This document shows, one piece after another, positions 1 to 11,850 of a stretch of 64,000 bases of DNA (position 1 is the stretch's first letter; each line of letters opens with the position of its first letter). The notes under the pieces were generated by a model. It was given only the letters and a program-made list of their open reading frames with translations, searched no databases and had not been told where the DNA came from. The translations under genes were made by a program, and so were the position numbers. The stretch comes from Rhizophagus irregularis (taxonomy: Eukaryota > Glomeromycota > Glomeromycetes > Glomerales > Glomeraceae), in assembly GCF_026210795.1 (NCBI RefSeq), contig NC_089430.1, positions 4,340,001 to 4,404,000 on the forward strand, written 5' to 3'.

Positions 1-54
1 TAACTTAATGTTTCTTATTGTAATTTATTTATTTTTATTTATTTAATCTTTTAG

Positions 55-2710
55 GTTAAAAGGTATTCAGTAAGAAAAGTTCCTTATGAATTTCTTAAAA
101 TATATGGAATATCTCAGAATCCAGATACAAATGATTATATTTTAATTCAAAATAATTCCATAAACCTTGTAAACTGGATGAGTGGCAATGAACAAATTGA
201 TAATTTCATCCAAGAAATGCTATTGGAAACCAATTATTCCGATATATCATTTGAATGGATACCATATAATCAGCTCTATGCAATTAAAGAAACGGGAAAA
301 AATGATTTAATGACGCTATATTCAGCAATATGGAAAGATGGTCCATTGCATTATAATTCTAAAAATGAAAGAAATTCAAACAAAGAAGTTGTTTTAAAAT
401 GCTTGCATGACTCACATAATTTAATTGAATCTCTACTAATAAATGAGGTATGGTATTTCTATATATATATAACTTAGTGTTTCTTATTGTAATGTATTTA
501 TTTTATTATTTAATCTTCTAGGTTAAAAAGTATTTAGTGAAAAAATTTTGTTATAAGTCTCTTAAGTTATATGGGATATCTCAAAATTCGGATACAAATG
601 ATTATATTTTGATTTTTAACTGGACAAGTGGAAATGATAAAATTGATAATTTGATCCAAGAAATGCAATTGAAACCCAATCATTCTGATATAGTATTTGA
701 ATGGATACCATATAATCAGCTTTATGACATTAAAGAAACAGGAAAAGATAGCTTTATGACAGTATATTCAGCAATATGGAAAGATGGTCCATTATATTAT
801 AATTATAGAAATAAAGACCATTATATAAGAAATTCAAACATAAAAGTTGCCTTAAAATGTTTGCATAACTCATATAATCCAATTGATTCCCTAATAAATG
901 AGGTATAGTATTTTATTTGTATCCGAATGTTCCTTATCAAAATATTCATTTTATTAATGATTTAGGTTAAAACATATTCAGTAAAAATATTTGGTTATAA
1001 TAAGTTTATTGAAGTATATGGAATATCTCAAAATCCAAGCACAAATAATTATATTTTGGTTCAAAATAACTTCATAAATCTTGTAAATTGTATGAGTGGG
1101 AATGAAAAAATTGATGATTTAATTCAAACAATACAATTGAAATCAAATAATTCTGATATAATATTTGAATGGATACCATATGATCAGTTTTATGAAGTTA
1201 AAGAAAATGGCAAAAATGATTTAATGACAATAATTTCAGCAATATGGAAAGATGGTCCATTTCATTATGATTATAAAAATGATTATTATACAAGAAGTTC
1301 AAATGAAAAGGTTGCTTTAAAATGCATGCATAGCTTGCAAAGTCCAATTGAATGCCTAATAAATGAGGTATAATATTTCTATATATATTTTAATTTTCTT
1401 ATTGTAAAATTTATTTTATTTATTAATATTTTAGGTTAAAAAATACTCAGCAAAAATATTTGGTTATGAATTTATTAAAATATATGGAATATCCCAGAAT
1501 CCAGATACAAATGATTATGTTTTAGTTCAAAATAATTTCATAAACCTTGTAAATTGGATGAGTGGTAATGAAAAAATTGATAATTTCATTCAAGAATTGC
1601 AATTAGAAACCAATAATAACTTTGATATGATAGTATTTGAATGGATACCATATAATCGGATTTATAAAATTGAAGAAACAGGTAGAAATGATTTTATGAC
1701 AGTATATTCAGCAATATGGAAAGAGGGCCCACTATGTAGGAATTTGCGGAGCAGTAAATGTACAAGAAATTCAAATAAAAAAGTTGCTTTAAAATGCTTG
1801 CATAACTCACATAATTAAATTGAATCTCTAATAAATGAGGTATAGTATTTTGTATATATTTTAATGCTTCTTATTGTAATTTATTTATTTTTATTTATTT
1901 AATTTTTTAGGTTAAAAAGTATTCAGTAAAAAAATTTGGTTGTGAGTTTCTTAAGTTATATGGAATAACTCAGAATTCAGACACAAATGATTATATTTTG
2001 GTTTTTAACTGGACAAGTGGAAATGATAAAATTGATAGTTTCATCCAAGAAATGCAATCAAAATTCAATTATTCTGATGTATTTGAATGGATACCATATA
2101 ACCAGCTTTATGAAATTAAAGAAACGGGAAAAAATGATTTTATGACAGTATATTCAGCAATATGGAAAGATGGCCCATTACATTATAGTTTTAGAAATAA
2201 TGACTATTATATAAGAAATTCAAATGAAGAAGTCGCCTTAAAATGTTTACATAACTCACATAATCCGATTGAATCTCTAATAAATGAGGTATAGCATTTT
2301 ATATATAACTTAATGTAAGTTTCTTATTGTAATTTATTTTATTTTATTTATTAAACTTTTAGGTTAAAAGGTATTTATTAAAAAAAATTGGTTATGAATT
2401 TATTAAAATATATGGAATATCTCAGAATCCAGATACAAATGATTATATTTTAGTTCAAAATAATACAATAAACCTTATAGATTGGACAAGTGGAAATGAA
2501 AAAATTGATGATTTCATTAAAGAAATGCAATTTAAAACCAATAATCCTGACATAGTAATTAAATGGATATCATATAGTCAGTTTGATGAAATTAAGGAAA
2601 TAGGTAAAGGTGGTTTTGCTACAATATATTCTGCAATATTGAATGATTTCAAAGTTGCTTTAAAATGCTTGGACAACTCACAAAATCTCATTGATGAATT
2701 ACTAAATGAG
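55..2710 (+). repeat. Six tandem copies of a symmetrical N-lobe exon
   Basis: There are six direct repeats of about 450-480 bp. Each is one exon of 348-405 nt plus one short intron of 63-74 nt. Exon lengths are 393, 381, 402, 405, 378 and 348 nt, all multiples of three, and all are bounded in phase 0. Any number can therefore be included or skipped without changing frame. Copies 1-5 read GKND(L/F)M, GKDSFM or GRNDFM where the sixth reads GKGGFA, so they lack the nucleotide-binding glycines but keep the VALK/VVLK lysine. Copies 1-5 also share an insert after the SAIWKDGP motif that is absent from copy 6. The repeats probably continue upstream of the window. Confidence 0.9.
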
Positions 2711-3606
2711 GTAAGAATAATTACACAAATTTTCAATTATTTTTCAATATATTTTATTTATGTATGGATGTTTTATAGGTTAAGGCATATAAAGTAGTAC
2801 TTAACAATAGTAGATTAAGTAGAATTCTGAAAGTATACGGAATATCTCAGGATCCAGATACAAGAAATTATATTATTGTTCTTTATTATGCAGAGGGTGG
2901 AAATTTTAATAATTGGATAAATATAAATGAAAATTATAAATGCTTTAATTGGCAAAATAAAATACGAATATTATATAGTATTTCAAATGGTCTTAAAGAA
3001 ATTCATGAAAAACAGATGGTTCATCGCGATTTTCATACAGGAAATATATTATTTAATACTCCTTTTAGAGAAGAATATGCTAATAGGATTTATATTTCAG
3101 ACATGGGATTATGTGGAAATGTTAATGATATCAATCGAAATAATAAAAATAATATTTATGGAGTTATGCCTTATATTGCTCCTGAAGTATTAAGAGGAAA
3201 ACCTTATACTCAAGCAGCAGATATCTATAGTTTGGGTATGATAATGCATTTTGTAGCAACTGGAAGTCAACCTTTTGGCAATCGTGCACATGATCATAAT
3301 TTAGTATTAGATATTTATAATGAAATTAGGCCTGAAATAAACGAGCCAGAAGCACCAAAAAGTTACATTGACTTAATGAAAAAGTGCTGGGATTCAAATC
3401 CAGAAAATAGACCCAATATAACTGAATTTATAGAGTCACTTCGCTATATTAGTGTATCTGAAATTGAAGAAGCAGAAAATTATAGAAATTTACATCTCTC
3501 TACTTTAAAAGGAGATAGAAAGATAACTACTCATTCTCAAGCTGTTTATACATCTCGATTACTTAATCCTTTTACGGAATGTTTAGATTGTGCAATTACT
3601 GATTAA
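55..3606 (+). CDS. Kinase gene with tandem N-lobe exons, 5' partial
   Basis: Likely a protein kinase of the tyrosine-kinase-like type. The exons I can follow are 55-447, 522-902, 966-1367, 1435-1839, 1911-2288, 2363-2710 and 2779-3606, and every intron is phase 0 (GAG|gt...ag|GTT). The last two exons form a complete domain. It has the glycine loop GKGGFATIY, the lysine in VALK, HRDFHTGN as catalytic loop, DMG in place of DFG, the APEVLRG activation-segment end, and a conserved tail HSQAVYTSRLL. The five earlier exons repeat only the beta1-alphaC part plus the following beta4-beta5 strand. The gene starts outside the window because base 1 lies in an intron. Exon 4 carries an in-frame TAA at 1816-1818, so a transcript including it would be truncated. 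The kinase assignment is firm; whether the upstream exons are spliced in is inference. Confidence 0.8.
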
Positions 3607-6369
3607 TCAAATTAGATAAAAAAGAAAGAGGTAAAATTTACTTTGTTATTTTTGAACATTTATAGAATCTCATTTATAATGAAATATAATTTTCGTTCGA
3701 CTTTTTTAGATATTATAAGTAGTAAACGTAAATTTTTATTTTAAACGAGAGCTCACTAATTCTAAATCTCTATTTTGTTTTTTTATAAGTAAATAAATGC
3801 TTTTAAAACCCTGTATTGTATCCAAATTTTGTATTGTTACCTTTTTGTATATTGTTCGGGTAACGTAACTAATTAATATGCAAATTACAGAAATAAAATT
3901 ATTAATGAATAACATAGTAAAACTCTGAGAATATCATCTATAGTATATCTATAATCATCTTCGGGCCTTAATATTTTTACTACTTTTCATTACTTAAAAT
4001 TATTATTGCGGATTACAATTAATAATAACAAAAATTATTTTTGTTATTTTTCCTTTTTAGTTCAGTCACTGATTAAAATAATCAAAATAATCATAATAAA
4101 CTTATTTTTTAGTCAATTATAGAATTCATCAAATCCTATAATACCGCAATAAATAATATTTCCCTGTTAAAAAACAAATCAAATTAAAGAGATGATGCGA
4201 ATGAAATAATAAGTAATACTTTTTAGGATGCTATTTTGAACGAACGGCTTTTAGAATATACGACAATAATAATCATGCTATTTAAAAAATGGCCACTTCA
4301 TACAACTTATAATTATCTAATACTTTTAATTCAAAGTCTGTTAATAAATATATGTTTTATTAAAAAATTGATGTTAGAACGATTTAATGTGTAATATCAT
4401 AATAATATTTAATGGACATAATTTTATCACTTTTAGGAAGAATTAGAGAGAAGATGGCAATTGGGGAATATGGTTAACATTTTTATTTGTTAAATAAATG
4501 ATTTAATTGAAGATAATTTATTTTCGTTTGATTCATTTACCAAGTCATGAGAAAACAATGGATGCCCGATTAAATTCGTTACTTACTATATTTTATCGAC
4601 GTGCTAGTTAGGAACTCAGTTTATCTTTTTTTATTTTGTAATTTGTTTTATTGGCATAAATTGCTGCGTGTTTAAATTAATAAAATTGATGATTTGATGA
4701 TCAACCAAGCAGAATTAATACGTATAAGTCGTATAACATATAAACCAATCCAAGCTAAAAGAAAAAGATCAATATAAAAATGAACTTTTAGATTCTAGTA
4801 ACATTTAAAATCGAAAATGATACAACTTCAGTTGAAAAGTCAAGTTTCTTGTTTATAATAGTCACGTGATTATTATTATTATTTTTCGGAAAAAATTGTC
4901 TTTTAATCTTTTAATTAAAGTCTATTTAAAGATAACTTTTTATTCATGTATAAACAAAAGCATTCCACAACAAATAAACATCTGTTGGCTAAACTTTGCC
5001 ACGTCAGTGGTAAAATTTATAGCCGATCACCTATTACTTTATTAATCTATGTGACAATGTGACATGTGATATTGCCCACGTACTACTATAATATTTATAA
5101 TATTTGTAGCAAAGGACTATTTATTGTACGGAACTAGATAAATTTGTAGTACCGGTTTAACCCATTCATTTTTCCTTCCTTTCACCTACGTCACTATAAT
5201 TTAGCCCCTGCTTATTTCCTTTTATGTTTTGTAGTAACGCATTATTTTTAGCAACAAATTTTGTCACATTTTTGTACCATTTATATATATATACAGTATA
5301 TATAAATTATTGTTACTATTAAGCGTTTAAGCGACGGACTCTCCGTTTTCCTATTAAATAATAAATAATGTACAGTATATAGTTTATACATATACTGTAT
5401 CTGACGCTATATAGTATAAATAAATTTTATTAGAAAAAATTTAATTATTATTTTTTTTTAAATTTAATAATGTGACTGTAAACTCAGCTAATGACTTGGA
5501 ACATAGTTAAATAATATATATACATTTTTGTTATATATTGTCCAAATTTGTACAACAAAAAAAAAAATAGTATTTGAGATACTCATTTTTTTTCGTAGCA
5601 CACAATGCCACACATTTCTTTCGCATAATTTTTTTACTGATAAATTAATTTTCTTTACTATTTTTTCGGAGTACCTATATCAGTTTCAGATCAAATAGCT
5701 TATGAATCAATTGATTGACAAATATGACTCATAAGAATTTTCTATCTACTCAACCATTATTTTTTTTAATATAGCGTGACTATCAAAAAATGTTACAATC
5801 ATCCTCAACCTATTGAAACCATTAAATATTTACCATTACTTACCATGTTATTTTATCATTCTTCTCATATTCTCACAAACATAATTGTCCTAATTTTTAT
5901 TTCATTGAAATTCATAATTAATCAAGAGAAATTTAGCAAATTTTGCAGTAATATGTCAAAAAGGTTATTTGGTACAATTAAAAAAAATAATATTTTATTA
6001 GCTTTTTAATAAAAATGAATAATGAATTATTACAAATAGAGGATAAACGTTTTTAATTAATATATTTCACAAACTAGTATTGATTCTAGGAATATAGTAA
6101 AATTATTATAATTTAATTTACAATTTTTTTTTTTTAATAGTAAAAGTATAAATACTATAGCGAATAACTTTCGACAATTATTAAGGTGTTATTACGTCGT
6201 TCTAATGTACTGTTTGAAATTAATGACGAAAACACTTTCTCTAAATATTTCTATAATTTTTATTTGATTGGATAAGTAAATTTGAAAAGATAATCTTATT
6301 AAGATAGAGAACTGATTTACAGATAGATAATAGCATAAATAAAACTGATTTGTAAATTTCCATCCTCCA
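3607..6369. other. AT-rich intergenic stretch
   Basis: I see no supportable gene here. The sequence is low-complexity AT with scattered poly-A/T and alternating AT runs, for example around 5285-5310. A stretch near 5110-5180 resembles one at 44820-44880 (both begin with a GACTATTTA-TGTAC core), which suggests a dispersed repeat fragment. The short open frame at 5776-6009 starts without context and has no recognisable protein features. Confidence 0.5.
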
Positions 6370-7370
6370 TCTTCGCAATGAGCGAAGTATTTTCAGAGTG
6401 TGATCTGTTTAAATAAAGAACATTTACCTAAGTACGTCAAATTTAGAGATTACTTATGAATTTTAGGGATAAAAACATATAGTATCTTAGAATTGGATTA
6501 TGCTGAAATAAACGAATATACCGTATTCCCCAAAATTAAGCACTGCCTTTTTACACATAATTCCAAAAATATTTATAATCTTAATTTCGGAAGAATATGG
6601 AAATAATATAATATAATATAATATAATATTTATTTACCACGTTTCCTAGTTAAAATTTGTGATTTTTTTTCTTGATATTCTCACGGGTGGTGTTTATTTA
6701 AAAGATAGGTAAAAAGTCTGAATAAAGTTTATCATTATTAGGGCTTTATGGTATGAGATAAATCAGTTATTTCAGGAATAACGGCTGCGCCGTGAAAATC
6801 ATTGATATTCCACAGTTCCCCGTTATTACATATTGTTTATATCAAAAATTACTGTCATATATTAATAATGGTTTTATTTAATATACTGTATATGAAACAC
6901 TATCCATCTACAATAAAAGTTTCGATTTCCTCAATGTTATAAACTGAATCAGTATGTCAGCATTAAAATTTTTTTCATAATTTTTACTACGATTGTTAAT
7001 ATATAAACGATTACCGATCAAACACAATATATTGAACCAAATTTAAATCCAATATAATATGACATGAGTTTCTTTTATTACTCAGCTTATTTTCTTATTT
7101 TGAATATCTTCATTATGATCATATGAGAAAATAAAATTATCTGATGAATAATACTGTATAATCAAAACTCATATTCAAAGATATAATCACCCCCTAATGA
7201 ACGAAACCCGATAGAACTGTATCAACCAAAAAATTTTATGTGTATTTTCAACTTTAATCATGACTAAACTTGCGACCATTACACTTATTCCTAAATGATA
7301 AACTACTAATTTCATCACGACTATCACGATAAATAGGTTCAAACTTATATAATGGATTACGAGACAGCAA
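6370..7370 (-). pseudogene. Relic of a BTB-TLDc gene (TLDc end and 3' flank)
   Basis: About 6890-7370 aligns by eye to the C-terminal TLDc half of the neighbouring BTB-TLDc genes. It covers the PIYR(G/D)SRD strand, the RNKCNGR segment, the KVENT-KIF segment and the FIFSFE region, but is interrupted by stops and frame changes. The flank at 6370-6450, with the GCGAAGTA-TTTCAG core, matches the 3' flanks of the genes ending at 21974 (flank 21815-21870) and 24621 (flank 24430-24490). It is therefore the tail of an independent gene copy whose BTB and BACK parts have been deleted. It abuts the stop codon of the next gene. Confidence 0.75.
6600..6630. repeat. (ATAAT)n microsatellite
   Basis: A short run of about five perfect AATAT/ATAAT units lies in the 3' flank of the BTB-TLDc relic. 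Confidence 0.8.
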
Positions 7371-7380
7371 CAAATAAACA

Positions 7381-8912
7381 TCATAATATTAAATCCTCGC
7401 ATTTTCTATTTACGGTAAAGACTTCAATTTCCTCAATGGTATAAACTGTCGCAGTTTTTAACTTATTTTCATAACTTTGGCTACTATTATTAGCATATAA
7501 ACCATTACCGCTCATAACCAATGAACCCCAACCAAAACTAAATGCATTTTCTTTATGAACCATTATGGCTTGAGTTTCTTTTACTACCCGACTTATTTTC
7601 ATATTTTGAGTATCATCGCCATCTTCAAATGAGAAAATAAAATTATTTGATGAATTGTAAAATCGATAACCATACTCAACAATATAACCACATCCTAATG
7701 AACTGAATCCGATAGAACTGTATCCACCAAAAATCTTATTTGTATTTTTAACTTTGATTAAGACTAAACTTTCTACTCGTCCATTACATCTTATTCTAAA
7801 TGATCTATTATTAATTCCGTCACGACTACCACGATAAATAATATTAAGCTTATAAAATGGGCCATTTCTATTATTAATATACATGGCATCTTTATTATTA
7901 ATCCAATTAATTATTATTTTTGCAAGTTTTTGGTTGATAATATTTGATTTGAATATTAAACCAATTCTAGGAGGTAACATTGTAGTTATTGGTAAGGCGT
8001 CTTTATGAAATTCTTCAATTTCTTCATAAATATTATCAGTAATAATATTTCTATAAGGACGGACTTTATCAAAAAAATCGGCGTGAGAAATTCCTGCAAA
8101 TCGAATGAGAGGAATAAATTGATTTAAAGTATTTTTCAACGCTTCGTAATCTTCATAATTCCAGTTCTCTCTATCACAATTCTCATTTCCAAGACCTGGA
8201 GTTTGTTCAATACCCCATTTAATTAAATAATCCCAAATGATAATTTCTTCAATCTGTAAGTCGTCTCTTTTAAGTACGCCAAGAAGTATTTGTTTATTTA
8301 TTGAGGGAAAAGATTTTGAAGAAAAAAATGGTAGTAGATCTTCACGGATAGATTCAAGACAATAATCTTGTAATCTTTTGCAATTATCGAGTCTAAACAC
8401 GGTATTAAGAACAAATATGAAATTTTCCCGTACCCAATTTGTTTGTTTTTCAATTAAATAATCTTGAACATGTTCAAATAATTCTTCAAGTAGTAGTTCA
8501 TCGGATGCAACTAGTAGATCAAGAATATTCTCACCCGATTGTTCAGTTAAATCAAGTTCACCAGTATAAATGTATCTAATAAAAAGTTATATATATAATT
8601 TCGAATAAATTAATAATTTGAAATTTTGTAAAAAAAAAAAAAATTAAATGATTCTCACCTCAAAACCATATCAAAAATAGTTGGTGTTAAATTCGGTTTA
8701 CTAAATATAATCATATTATCTTTTTTTGTAATCCAATTAGAGGAAAGGGCACTTTTAAAATAAAGTGAACGAGCACGTAAGATAACTGAATGTGCACGAA
8801 ATTCTTTTATATTTTGATTTTCACCAACTTGAATAATAACATTATAATCATCTGCATCATCTAATATTAAGGAAAGGTCTTTTGAAAGACCATGATGAAA
8901 AGTTAAAGCCAT
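7381..8912 (-). CDS. BTB-BACK-TLDc protein 1 (482 aa)
   Basis: Two exons (8659-8912 and 7381-8575) joined by an 83-nt intron in phase 2 give 482 aa. Residues 1-~110 are a BTB/POZ domain with DYNVIIQVGE, the conserved F-(R/K)AHSVIL segment and SNWITKKDN. Residues ~115-230 form a BACK-like helical region with IYTGELDL, LLVASDELLLEEL and VWDYLIKWG-type helices. The C-terminal ~180 residues are a TLDc domain with IYRGSRDG, KIFGGYSSIGF and FIFSFEDGDD. BTB domains usually dimerise or bind cullin-3, and TLDc domains are linked to oxidative-stress protection and V-ATPase binding; the role here is inferred from family only. I chose the ATG at 8912 because the paralogs begin MA(L/S)-F at the same place; the open frame upstream is poly-A-derived. 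The C-terminus is a few residues longer than in the paralogs. Confidence 0.85.
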
Positions 8913-10499
8913 ATATATTTTTTTTTTAAAAAAAAAAAAATTAAAAAAAAATTCTTCACACATTTAGGTTCAATTAAATATGGAAATCATTATGCTTAAA
9001 AATTTTGTAACATTACACCAAATTATTTCATATTTCTATATTAAGTTAGTTTATAATGAACCAAAGTAATGCGATGATCCGTTCTGTATTACGTAATTCT
9101 GGCCCTAGAACTAATAGTAAATGAGTGCCCTTGTTATATTGCCGCAACCGGTGTAACATAGTGATATATAGTGTCACCCATACCACCTCGGAAAGGAGTA
9201 ATGTCTAACCGTCACCGTTCACGTGACTTCCACGTTCGCCGAGGTTGGTTTGGTAAATGATCCCTTACACTTATCAATTGATAATCCGCATAACGTCAAG
9301 AATTGAAGTTCCTTTAATTTTTCTTACTGTTTGTATTTTTTTTAACAATCCATTATTTTTTCTTGCCATCAAGCATTTCTTTATTAAATATTATGCCAAA
9401 TAACATGGCAAATACTGTACAACAAATAGTACAAATACGTATATTTGCTTTTATCAATACTACATATATGATATATTATTTAAATGTGTATAATACATTG
9501 AGATATATTTTTTTTTGCACGAAAATGTGATAATTTATAGATAAAATTCGATATTTGTGTGGCGAGCATATTTTTTATATAACATTCTCTGAATTAATAA
9601 TATTTATTGATAATAGTACTATTAATGAAATGTATACTTTACTCTACGAATAAAAAAATATATAAGTACTAATTAAAAACAATATTAATAAAGTAGTTGA
9701 ATTTTTCTAAAACATTTTACACCCACAAAATTTAATCTAAATTATTCAAAATTAATTACATTTTAATAACATTTAGGATTAAACCAACTATTCATTTCAG
9801 AAATTAAACTTTTTTATTTCTAGTAAAAAGCATTGCCACTTACGTATTTTCATACAATTACTAATTCCCTAAAAGTATAGTGAAAAAAATGTTTCATTAT
9901 TTACAACGTCTCCTCCTTTTAAACAAAATAGTCGCCCTTAGAAATAGAATAAATATACAGTATGTGAATAGTATTAAAAAATAGAAAAACCAAAACTTGT
10001 ATTAAATTTTCATATAAGTCTTACGTCATAATTACAACTGTCCAGTCCCTGTGGCCAAGGCACCATGAAAGTATTTTAGGTTGAGTCTTCCCATAAAAGA
10101 TAGTTCTGTTATCCTGAGAGAAAAACATTTTTACAAAAATCTCTATATAGACTAAATAGAGAACATACTGTAGATGAAGAAAAATGTATTCACAGCAACA
10201 GACTGGATGTCACAATCAGAAAAGTTAGAATTTGAAAGTTTACCAAGGATACATCCTCAGATGCTGAAGTCGAATCCCAGCGACTGTAATATGATTTACT
10301 ACAAAGAGTGCAAACGCTTGAATTAAACCAAAAACAAGTAGGAGATGGAATTATTTATAAAGTGGATGTAGTATAACGAGATGATAAAAATGTTTTCAAC
10401 CTATTTTTACGTCCAAACGACTATACTACGTCAGAAGATAACATAATACTAAAGACAATCCAACATGTACAACAAGTTCAAAAACCTTTATACTCCTTC
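8913..10499. other. Intergenic stretch
   Basis: No supportable gene. A patch at about 9060-9260 is clearly less AT-rich than its surroundings and may be an old insertion, but I recognise no coding, RNA or terminal-repeat signature. The open stretch beginning near 10174 is short and then broken. Confidence 0.4.
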
Positions 10500-11230
10500 A
10501 TCTCCAAATAACGAAAGGAAAAACAACGTCAGAAAAACCAATGGTATCATGAAAAATAAGTGTCTTAGAAAACTTTACGAACGCAATTACAATGAAATTA
10601 TTAATTCAACCAGTGATATGGACAGTTTCCAATGATGCTTGGCCTCCATACAACGTAGGAGGTCTTTGCGTGATTCAAAGTGAACTATCAACATTTTTTT
10701 CACTTTATCTAACAAGGTTTTAAAAGATTTTTCTTCAATGTCATACTCAAATAATCTTGAAAGGATTGGGTTTCATGATAACTAAACATAATCGGATTGT
10801 TATCATAATCATCCAGAATGGGAAATTTTACTTGAAACCGTTCACATATCTTACAATCTTTTAAGTCTTAACTTCCAATGTTCAGGGAACCAACGGACAA
10901 ATGTATCACCAAAGTGACCCAACATTTGTCATAACAAAGTTCGAGCCAATGATAGGTTTTAATACCATCTTGGTCCAAACGAACTGATATTGTGTTGCGT
11001 TTTAAACGACGTTATTGTTCATAGTTAATTTGGTGATCTTGCCCTTTTTAGTTTGTATCTCCATTGGTATTACGGCCTTTGGATCTGGAGTACCAATGGG
11101 CTGTGAAGTAGATTGCAAATTTTGATTAACATGGGAATTGCCTTCCTGATTTGGTTGAACTATGGTAATATCCAGATCATCAATGCTATCTATATTCATA
11201 GATTTGTCTCCGTAGAAACATGCACTTTTG
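10500..11230 (-). pseudogene. Degenerate coding remnant, family unknown
   Basis: On the minus strand, higher-GC, protein-like fragments occur in several frames. Examples are a 65-codon open piece at 11002-11199 containing IPMEIQTKKGKITKL, a piece containing TYHWLELCYDKCW near 10940, and a longer open run with FKTLLDKVKKMLIVHFE near 10670-10730. They are separated by stops and frame changes. The pattern is that of a decayed transposon or captured gene. I do not recognise the family. Confidence 0.3.
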
Positions 11231-11850
11231 AATTATTATACTTCTTCTGCTGTTTCTTCAGCTGCGTCTTAGCAGCCTTTTGGATGAGAGAAGGTAAAGC
11301 GTTCTGGTACTGAGAGCTCGGACTATCCAGATGCTGATGAGCTTTACAGCGAGCTGATCAATATAATTGGTATATACCGCCGTGTTATATACCGGTATAT
11401 GCCCTGCGATATATATAACATGTTATCTACCCATGTGGCATTTCTTACGCCACGCAGCCGTCTTCAAAGGTCAAAAATTACTCAGACTTTTTCATATGCC
11501 CACCTCCTTACTTCATAACAAAATTTGCAAAGAGTACTATTGTACTGGTGCTTGATACTCTCAAAAGAGATGTGAAAGTGAAAAAAAAAGACAAGTAAAT
11601 ATTAGTTTCAACTCTTTTATAGCTAATGATCGACAAGTTAAGTTGTTATTTTTATAATTTAGTGATGCCATCAAACTTTTCGGACGCTCTACCGGTTCTT
11701 TCTGCCTAATTAAATCTGGCTGAAAATTGGTATCTGCATTTTGCATAGATAATATTACACAAATATCTATATAGTATATATACTCGAATAAAGGCGTTTA
11801 ATTGTATTTACCCTATTTTTTAGGAAGAATTCCAATAAAATTATTTAGTA
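11231..11850. other. Upstream region of the micro-exon kinase gene
   Basis: No supportable gene. A dyad-rich patch at about 11370-11425 contains TATATACCG and CGGTATAT repeats. Overlapping short ORFs on both strands have no protein-like features. The last 100 bases would contain the promoter of the gene starting at 11851 or 11956. Confidence 0.4.

Noticed and set aside
5776-6009. 77-codon ORF in the first intergenic region
   Set aside because: AT-driven composition, no domain or splice context, no paralog in the window.
8913-8963. N-terminal extension of BTB-TLDc protein 1
   Set aside because: Encoded by A/T homopolymers; the other three paralogs start at the ATG equivalent to 8912.
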